DNA of 64,000 nt. Source: Whitmania pigra (lineage: Eukaryota; Annelida; Clitellata; Hirudinida; Haemopidae). The notes under the pieces were generated by a model. The model was not told the DNA's origin. It saw nothing but the letters and a program-made list of their open reading frames with translations, and did not search any database. Positions 57,165-64,000 of this stretch are shown piece after piece; the first letter of the stretch is position 1, and each line of letters begins with the position of its first letter. Location: NCBI GenBank assembly GCA_021613335.1, contig JAJTWR010000416.1:1-64000 (forward strand), read 5' to 3'. Position numbers and translations under genes: made by a program.

Positions 57165-60100
57165 TCAATGGTGAATTTTCTTTTCAACTTGAACTTGAGA
57201 CGCCTCGGATGCAGATTTAAATTCCGAAGAGATACCTCCTTTTTCAATTCTAATTTCTTTGGTTTCGGTAACCTGATGATGGGACGGCCCTTTGCTTTCA
57301 ATTATTGTCTTGCTCGATGAAAAGGAATATGAAACTGACGGCAAGTCGGCTTGTAAACCACCGGACAAAGCAGGAGGGGAAAGAGAAACATTAGCTTCTG
57401 GGACACCACCGGCCACTTCCGTTACGGAAGACTTCGGCTTGATCGATAAACCAGGATCGTCGTGTGTGATGGAAACTGCGCTAACATTGGGTTTTTCATG
57501 ATAATCTGGATGTTCAGGAGATGAGCCATGTTCAAACTCTTGGCTAGGTGATTTGGAGTCAGTGCTGAAAAAATCTTTGATGCGCTGAATAAATCCTCGC
57601 CGCTTTCTCTTTTTGGGCGTTCCAGTGTCATCGCCTGCTAAATCATGGTCACTTTCGGAAGCGCTTGCGCCGATCTCCATACTACGAGGCCTAGCCTTTA
57701 CCCTAAATTTTCCTTTACGTGAGGCTGAATCAATTTCACGTGGCAAACTTCCAACTTTAGTACCCGATGTTTCCATGTTGACGTTCAAATTAGGCTCAAA
57801 CGACTGACTCTTGGAGGTAATTTTTGGAAAACCAGTCTGATATCTTCCAGAAACATGAACAGGACTCGAACCAGAAACTGAAGCACCGCCATGAGCTGCA
57901 GAACCAGATACATCAGCGCGAGCTTCTAGTGCTGAAGTGGCAAGATTAAACTTGGGAAGCTCAATGGAATAATCTTTTCCGGTAATATTAGCATCAACTC
58001 CTTCAGACTTAGCACGAGAAAAACCACTCGATTTCACCCCTTTACCTTTTCCTGCAAATTTTGGCAATCCGATATGAAAACCTTTTGATTTTGATTTCGA
58101 AGACAAAGCCAGATTGTCACTGTCGCTTTTTGGAAGAGAAACTCCGGCATCAATGTCAGCTGAACCGCCCAAAGATTTATCAACATTACCACGAGAATCA
58201 ATATGCAACTTAGGAAAGCTTTTCGGAACATGAACGTCAACATCCGCATTACCTGAAACCACAGCATCACCAGACGGCACATCAACCTCGATGTCGCCAT
58301 GCGAAACACCTTTTCCCTTAATGTTCAGTTTAGGAATACTGGGTAAATTCACGTGTAAACCATCTTTACCTTTAGGAACGTTAACACCAACTTCAACATC
58401 AGGAACTTCAGCTGCAAAAGACATGTTTCCCTCTGGAAGATTCGCGTCAACTTCACACTTGGGAGATGTTCCTTTAAATCCCAACTTTGGCATGTGGAAA
58501 CCTCCTTTGCCTTTTGGTGCTTTCACGTCAATGTCAACATCCGGGAGTTCAGCTTTCACGTCCATGTCTCCTTTTGGTAATTTCACGTCCGCGTCGATTC
58601 CACCTTCGACTTTCGGTCCTTTACCGCTTATTCCGAAAGATGGCAAATTGATGTTAAATCCACCTGAACCTTTTGGACCTTTCAGATTGACGTCGGCATC
58701 GGGAAGGCTGGCATCCACATTCAGATCGCCTTCTGGAAGATTCACGTCAACGTCACCCTTGGGAACTTTGCCTTTAAAGCCGAACTTTGGCATGTGGAAA
58801 CCTCCTTTGCCTTTTGGTGCTTTCACGTCAATGTCAACATCCGGGAGTTCAGCTTTCACGTCCATGTCTCCTTTTGGTAATTTCACGTCCGCGTCGATTC
58901 CACCTTCGAGCTTCGGTCCTTTACCGCTTATTCCGAAAGATGGCAAATTGATGTTAAATCCACCTGAACCTTTTGGACCTTTCAAATTGACGTCGGCATC
59001 GGGAAGGCTGGCATCCACATTCAGATCGCCTTCTGGAAGATTCACGTCAACGTCACCCTTGGGAACATTGCCTTTAAAGCCGAACTTTGGCATGTGGAAA
59101 CCTCCTTTGCCTTTTGGTGCTTTCACGTCAATGTCAACATCCGGGAGTTCAGCTTTCACGTCCATGTCTCCTTTTGGTAATTTCACGTCCGCGTCGATTC
59201 CACCTTCGACCTTCGGTCCTTTACCGCTTATTCCGAAAGATGGCAAATTGATGTTAAAACCACCTGACCCTTTTGGACCTTTCAGATTGACGTCGGCATC
59301 GGGAAGGCTGGCATCCACATTCAGATCGCCTTCTGGAAGATTCACGTCAACGTCACCTTTCACACCTTTGCCTTTAATGCCGAACTTTGGCATTCCGATG
59401 TGGAAACCACCGGATCCTTTAGGAGCTTTGATGTCTACGTCTGGAGCTTCAGCGGAAACGTTCAAATCTGCTTCTGGTAAATCAACGTCCACTCCAGCAT
59501 CTCCTTTCAAGCCCTTTCCTTTCAAGCTTACTTTAGGCAAGCTCGGCAGACCGATGTGGAAACCTCCTTTTCCTTTTGGTGCTTTCAGGTCGATGTCGGC
59601 ATCTGGAAGTTCAGCTTTCAGGTCGATGTCTCCTTTTGGTAGTTTCACGTCAACGTCGCCGCTTGGACCTTTGGCATCTAATCCGAACGTCGGCAATTCG
59701 ATGTTGAATCCTCCGGATCCTTTTGAACCTTTCAGGTTGATATCGGCATCTGGCAGGCTAGCGTCGACATCCACTTCTCCTTTGGCACCTTTTCCTTTCA
59801 TTCCAAATTTGGGTAAGCCGAAATGGAATCCTCCTTTAGCTTTTGGAGCTTTCACGTCAAAGTCGGCATCAGGAAGTTCCGCACTGACATCGATATCCCC
59901 CTTTGGCAATTTCAAGTCAGCGTCGATACCACCTTCGACCTTTGGTCCTTTACCGCTTACACCAAAGGATGGTAGCGACGGCAAGTTAATGTTAATTCCA
60001 CCTGAACCTTTTGGACCTTTCAAGTTGACGTCGGCATCGGGCAGGGAAGCATCTACGTTCAGATCACTTTCTGGCAGATTCACGTCAACGTCACCCTTGG

Positions 60101-63100
60101 GAACTTTGCCTTTAAAGCCGAACTTTGGCATGTGGAAACCTCCTTTGCCTTTTGGTGCTTTCACGTCAATGTCAACATCCGGGAGTTCAGCTTTCACGTT
60201 CATGTCTCCCTTTGGTAATTTCACGTCCGCGTCGATTCCACCTTCGACCTTCGGTCCTTTACCGCTTATTCCGAAAGATGGCAAATTGATGTTAAATCCA
60301 CCTGAACCTTTTGGACCTTTCAAATTGACGTCGGCATCGGGAAGGCTGGCATCCACATTCAGATCGCCTTCTGGAAGATTCACGTCAACGTCACCTTTCA
60401 CACCTTTGCCTTTAATGCCGAACTTTGGCATTCCGATGTGGAAACCACCGGATCCTTTAGGAGCTTTGATGTCTACGTCTGGAGCTTCAGCGGAAACGTT
60501 CAAATCTGATTCTGGTAAATCAACGTCCACACCAGCATCTCCTTTCAAGCCCTTTCCTTTCAAGCTTACTTTAGGCAAGCTCGGCAGACCGATGTGGAAA
60601 CCTCCTTTTCCTTTTGGTGCTTTCAGGTCGATGTCGGCATCTGGAAGTTCAGCTTTCAGGTCGATGTCTCCTTTTGGTAGTTTCACGTCAACGTCGCCGC
60701 TTGGACCTTTGGCATCTAATCCGAACGTCGGCAATTCGATGTTGAATCCTCCGGATCCTTTTGGACCTTTCAGGTTGATATCGGCATCTGGCAGGCTAGC
60801 GTCGACATCCACTTCTCCTTTGGCACCTTTTCCTTTCATTCCAAATTTGGGTAAGCCGAAATGGAATCCTCCTTTAGCTTTTGGAGCTTTCACGTCAAAG
60901 TCGGCATCAGGAAGTTCCGCACTGACATCGATATCCCCCTTTGGCAATTTCAAGTCAGCGTCGATACCACCTTCGACCTTTGGTCCTTTACCGCTTACAC
61001 CGAAGGATGGTAGCGACGGCAAGTTAATGTTAATTCCACCTGAACCTTTTGGACCTTTCAGATTGACGTCGGCATCCGGAAGGTTGGCATCCACATTCAG
61101 ATCGCCTTCTGGAAGATTCACGTCAACGTCACCCTTGGGAACTTTGCCTTTAAAGCCGAACTTTGGCATGTGGAAACCTCCTTTGTCTTTTGGTGCTTTC
61201 ATGTCAATGTCAACATCCGGGAGTTCAGCTTTCACGTCCATGTCTCCTTTTGGTAATTTCACGTCCGCGTCGATTCCACTTTCGACCGTCGGTCCTTTAC
61301 CGCTTATTCCGAAAGATGGCAAATTGATGTTAAAACCACCTGAACCTTTTGGACCTTTCAGATTGACGTCGGCATCCGGAAGGTTGGCATCCACATTCAG
61401 ATCGCCTTCTGGAAGATTCACGTCAACGTCACCCTTGGGAACTTTGCCTTTAAAGCTGAACTTTGGCATGTGGAAACCTCCTTTGCCTTTTGGTGCTTTC
61501 ACGTCAATGTCAACATCCGGGAGTTCAGCTTTCACGTCCATGTCTCCTTTTGGTAATTTCACGTCCGCGTCGATTCCACCTTCGACCTTCGGTCCTTTAC
61601 CGCTTATTCCGAAAGATGGCAAATTGATGTTAAATCCACCTGAACCTTTTGGACCTTTCACATATACGTCGGCATCCGGAAGGCTGGCATCCACATTCAG
61701 ATCGCCTTCTGGAAGATTCACGTCAACGTCACCCTTGGGAACTTTGCCTTTAAAGCCGAACTTTGGCATGTGGAAACCTCCTTTGTCTTTTGGTGCTTTC
61801 ATGTCAATGTCAACATCCGGGAGTTCAGCTTTCACGTCCATGTCTCCTTTTGGTAATTTCACGTCCGCGTCGATTCCACCTTCGACCTTCGGTCCTTTAC
61901 CGCTTATTCCGAAAGATGGCAAATTGATGTTAAATCCACCTGACCCTTTTGGACCTTTCAGATTGACGTCGGCATCGGGAAGGCTGGCATCCACATTCAG
62001 ATCGCCCTCTGGAAGATTCACGTCAACGTCACCTTTCACACCTTTGCTTTTAATGCCGAACTTTGGCATTCCGATGTGGAAACCACCGGATCTTTTAGGA
62101 GCTTTGATGTCTACGTCTGGAGCTTCAGCGGAAACGTTCAAATCTGCTTCTGGTAAATCAACGTCCACTCCAGCATCTCCTTTCAAGCCCTTTCCTTTCA
62201 AGCTTACTTTAGGCAAGCTCGGCAGACCAATGTGGAAACCTCCTTTTCCTTTTGCTGCTTTCAGGTCGATGTCGGCATCTGGAAGTTCAGCTTTCACGTC
62301 GATGTCTCCTTTTGGTAATTTCACGTCCGCGTCGATTCCACCTTCGACCTTCGGTCCTTTACCGCTTATTCCGAAAGATGGCAAATTGATGTTAAAGCCA
62401 CCTGAACCTTTTGGACCTTGCAGATTTACATCGGCATCGGGAAGGCTGGCATCGACATTCAGATCGCCCTCTGGAAAATTCACGTCAACGTCACCTTTCA
62501 CACCTTTGCTTTTAATGCCGAACTTTGGCATTCCGATGTGGAAACCACTGGATCCTTTAGGAGCTTTGATGTCTACGTCTGGAGCTTCAGCGGAAACGTT
62601 CAAATCTGATTCTGGTAAATCAACGTCCACTCCAGCATCTCCTTTCAAGCCCTTTCCTTTCAAGCTTACTTTAGGCAAGCTCGGCAGACCAATGTGGAAG
62701 CCTCCTTTTCCTTTTGGTGCTTTCAGGTCTATGTCGGTATCTGGGAGTTCAGCTTTCAGGTCGATGTCTCCTTTTGGTAGTTTCACGTCAACGTCGCCGC
62801 TTGGACCTTTGGCATCTAATCCGAACGTCGGCAATTCGATGTTGAATCCTCCGGATCCTTTTGGACCTTTCAGGTTGATATCGGCATCTGGCAGGCTAGC
62901 GTCGACATCCACTTCTCCTTTGGCACCTTTTCCTTTCATTCCAAATTTGGGTAAGCCGAAATGCAATCCTCCTTTAGCTTTTGGAGCTTTCACATCAATG
63001 TCGGCATCAGGAAGTTCCGCACTGACATCGATATCCCCCTTTGGCAATTTCAAGTCAGCGTCGATACCACCTTCGACCTTTGGTCCTTTACCGCTTACAC

Positions 63101-64000
63101 CGAAGGATGGTAGCGACGGCAAGTTAATGTTAATTCCACCTAAACCTTTCGGACCTTTCAAGTTGACGTCGGCATCGGGCAGGGTAGCATCTACGTTCAG
63201 ATCACCTTCAGGCAGATTCACGTCAACCGCACCCTTTGGAACTTTGCCTTTAAAGCCAAACTTTGGCATGTGGAAACCTCCTTTGCCTTTTGGTGCTTTC
63301 ACGTCAATGTCAACATCTGGGAGTTCAGCTTTCATGTCCATGTCTCCCTTTGGTAGTTTCACGTCCGCGTCGATTCCACCTTCGACCTTCGGTCCTTTAC
63401 CGCTTATTCCGAAAGATGGCAAATTGATGTTAAAGCCACCTGAACCTTTTGGACCTTTCAGATTGACGTCGGCATCCGGAAGGCTGGCATCGACATTCAG
63501 ATCGCCCTCTGGAAGATTCACGTCAACGTCACCTTTCACACCTTTGCCTTTAATGCCGAACTTTGGCATTCCGATGTGGAAACCACCGGATCCTTTAGGA
63601 GCTTTGATGTCTACGTCTGGAGCTTCAGCGGAAACGTTCAAATCTGCTTCTGGTAAATCAACGTCCACTCCAGCATCTCCTTTCAAGCCCTTTCCTTTTA
63701 AGCTTACTTTAGGCAAGCTCGGCAGACCAATGTGGAAGCTTCCTTTTCCTTTTGGTGCTTTCAGGTCGATGTCGGTATCTGGGAGTTCAGCTTTCAGGTC
63801 GATGTCTCCTTTTGGTAGTTTCACGTCAACGTCGCCGCTTGGACCTTTGGCATCTAATCCGAACGTCGGCAATTCGATATTGAATCCTCCGGATCCTTTT
63901 GAACCTTTCAGGTTGATATCGGCATCTGGCAGGCTAGCGTCGACATCCACTTCTCCTTTGGCACCTTTTCCTTTCATTCCAAATTTTGGTAGGCCGAAAT
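57165..64000 (-). CDS. AHNAK-like giant repeat protein, 3' part
   Basis: The frame is open from the stop (57167-57165) to the window edge, so at least 2,278 residues without an intron; the start lies beyond 64,000. From about 58,400 upward it is built of AHNAK-type repeats alternating LPxVDID/LPDADVN strands with KGPKGSGGFNINLPSFG and KAPKGKGGFHMPKFGFKGK blocks. Vertebrate AHNAK/desmoyokin is a giant scaffold at membranes and the cytoskeleton with the same [KG]-PK-[G]-DVDV-x-[LP]-E/D design, also on one huge exon. Perfect 100-residue (300 bp) tandem units are seen at 58441-59340 and 61131-62030, and longer composite units recur elsewhere. From about 58,380 down, repeats degrade. The C-terminal tail (about 57,900-57,168) is non-repetitive, with a basic KKRKRRGFIQRIKDFF motif and a Ser-rich acidic end. 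Orthology to AHNAK itself is unproven. Confidence 0.9.
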   Translation of the reverse strand, partial: FGLPKFGMKGKGAKGEVDVDASLPDADINLKGSKGSGGFNIELPTFGLDAKGPSGDVDVKLPKGDIDLKAELPDTDIDLKAPKGKGSFHIGLPSLPKVSLKGKGLKGDAGVDVDLPEADLNVSAEAPDVDIKAPKGSGGFHIGMPKFGIKGKGVKGDVDVNLPEGDLNVDASLPDADVNLKGPKGSGGFNINLPSFGISGKGPKVEGGIDADVKLPKGDMDMKAELPDVDIDVKAPKGKGGFHMPKFGFKGKVPKGAVDVNLPEGDLNVDATLPDADVNLKGPKGLGGININLPSLPSFGVSGKGPKVEGGIDADLKLPKGDIDVSAELPDADIDVKAPKAKGGLHFGLPKFGMKGKGAKGEVDVDASLPDADINLKGPKGSGGFNIELPTFGLDAKGPSGDVDVKLPKGDIDLKAELPDTDIDLKAPKGKGGFHIGLPSLPKVSLKGKGLKGDAGVDVDLPESDLNVSAEAPDVDIKAPKGSSGFHIGMPKFGIKSKGVKGDVDVNFPEGDLNVDASLPDADVNLQGPKGSGGFNINLPSFGISGKGPKVEGGIDADVKLPKGDIDVKAELPDADIDLKAAKGKGGFHIGLPSLPKVSLKGKGLKGDAGVDVDLPEADLNVSAEAPDVDIKAPKRSGGFHIGMPKFGIKSKGVKGDVDVNLPEGDLNVDASLPDADVNLKGPKGSGGFNINLPSFGISGKGPKVEGGIDADVKLPKGDMDVKAELPDVDIDMKAPKDKGGFHMPKFGFKGKVPKGDVDVNLPEGDLNVDASLPDADVYVKGPKGSGGFNINLPSFGISGKGPKVEGGIDADVKLPKGDMDVKAELPDVDIDVKAPKGKGGFHMPKFSFKGKVPKGDVDVNLPEGDLNVDANLPDADVNLKGPKGSGGFNINLPSFGISGKGPTVESGIDADVKLPKGDMDVKAELPDVDIDMKAPKDKGGFHMPKFGFKGKVPKGDVDVNLPEGDLNVDANLPDADVNLKGPKGSGGININLPSLPSFGVSGKGPKVEGGIDADLKLPKGDIDVSAELPDADFDVKAPKAKGGFHFGLPKFGMKGKGAKGEVDVDASLPDADINLKGPKGSGGFNIELPTFGLDAKGPSGDVDVKLPKGDIDLKAELPDADIDLKAPKGKGGFHIGLPSLPKVSLKGKGLKGDAGVDVDLPESDLNVSAEAPDVDIKAPKGSGGFHIGMPKFGIKGKGVKGDVDVNLPEGDLNVDASLPDADVNLKGPKGSGGFNINLPSFGISGKGPKVEGGIDADVKLPKGDMNVKAELPDVDIDVKAPKGKGGFHMPKFGFKGKVPKGDVDVNLPESDLNVDASLPDADVNLKGPKGSGGININLPSLPSFGVSGKGPKVEGGIDADLKLPKGDIDVSAELPDADFDVKAPKAKGGFHFGLPKFGMKGKGAKGEVDVDASLPDADINLKGSKGSGGFNIELPTFGLDAKGPSGDVDVKLPKGDIDLKAELPDADIDLKAPKGKGGFHIGLPSLPKVSLKGKGLKGDAGVDVDLPEADLNVSAEAPDVDIKAPKGSGGFHIGMPKFGIKGKGVKGDVDVNLPEGDLNVDASLPDADVNLKGPKGSGGFNINLPSFGISGKGPKVEGGIDADVKLPKGDMDVKAELPDVDIDVKAPKGKGGFHMPKFGFKGNVPKGDVDVNLPEGDLNVDASLPDADVNLKGPKGSGGFNINLPSFGISGKGPKLEGGIDADVKLPKGDMDVKAELPDVDIDVKAPKGKGGFHMPKFGFKGKVPKGDVDVNLPEGDLNVDASLPDADVNLKGPKGSGGFNINLPSFGISGKGPKVEGGIDADVKLPKGDMDVKAELPDVDIDVKAPKGKGGFHMPKLGFKGTSPKCEVDANLPEGNMSFAAEVPDVEVGVNVPKGKDGLHVNLPSIPKLNIKGKGVSHGDIEVDVPSGDAVVSGNADVDVHVPKSFPKLHIDSRGNVDKSLGGSADIDAGVSLPKSDSDNLALSSKSKSKGFHIGLPKFAGKGKGVKSSGFSRAKSEGVDANITGKDYSIELPKFNLATSALEARADVSGSAAHGGASVSGSSPVHVSGRYQTGFPKITSKSQSFEPNLNVNMETSGTKVGSLPREIDSASRKGKFRVKARPRSMEIGASASESDHDLAGDDTGTPKKRKRRGFIQRIKDFFSTDSKSPSQEFEHGSSPEHPDYHEKPNVSAVSITHDDPGLSIKPKSSVTEVAGGVPEANVSLSPPALSGGLQADLPSVSYSFSSSKTIIESKGPSHHQVTETKEIRIEKGGISSEFKSASEASQVQVEKKIHH

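Noticed and set aside
57292..62609. Plus-strand frames inside the AHNAK-like gene
   Set aside because: Shadows of the minus-strand repeat coding frame.

Overview
The window is nuclear DNA of an animal: AT-rich, with intron-containing genes on both strands, GT-AG introns, microsatellites and degenerate transposons. The gene set (calcium/calmodulin kinase II, a chromodomain Polycomb protein, DUSP19-type phosphatase, UBFD1, an AHNAK-like giant) is metazoan. An invertebrate is likely, and a tunicate or similar marine invertebrate would fit, but I cannot fix the phylum from sequence alone.

Layout. 1-14.4 kb is one block of tandem satellite DNA (about 155 bp monomer, often lengthened to about 186 bp by a 31 bp internal duplication, with higher-order periodicity). 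14.4-15.9 kb holds a degenerate transposon remnant. 15.9-19.9 kb (-) is an 11-exon inorganic pyrophosphatase. It lies head to head with the 7-exon UBFD1 gene (20.8-22.7 kb, +). UBFD1 converges tail to tail on CaMKII, an 18-exon gene spanning 24.0-43.9 kb (-). CaMKII is head to head with a CBX/Polycomb gene (44.5-46.2 kb, +), followed by a DUSP19-like phosphatase (46.8-47.6 kb, +).

47.9-53.1 kb is a transposon graveyard: a Tc1/mariner relic, a tRNA-type SINE, a THAP/P-element-like relic, a TTF-type zinc-finger fragment and a family of 'GCGGACACCTGG' modules in both orientations. Within it and beyond, two direct copies of about 1.25 kb (51.77-53.04 and 54.96-56.21 kb) flank an intronless TGS1-like methyltransferase gene (53.2-54.4 kb, -) whose catalytic motif is altered. 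The right end (57.2-64.0 kb, -) is the 3' part of an intronless AHNAK-like gene of near-identical repeats that runs off the window.

These genes do not form a pathway; they are ordinary neighbours, two pairs sharing compact divergent promoters. I rebuilt exon structures by eye from homology, reading phase and splice sites. All summed reading frames close. The CaMKII cassette exon and the CBX exon 4 donor are the least certain joints.
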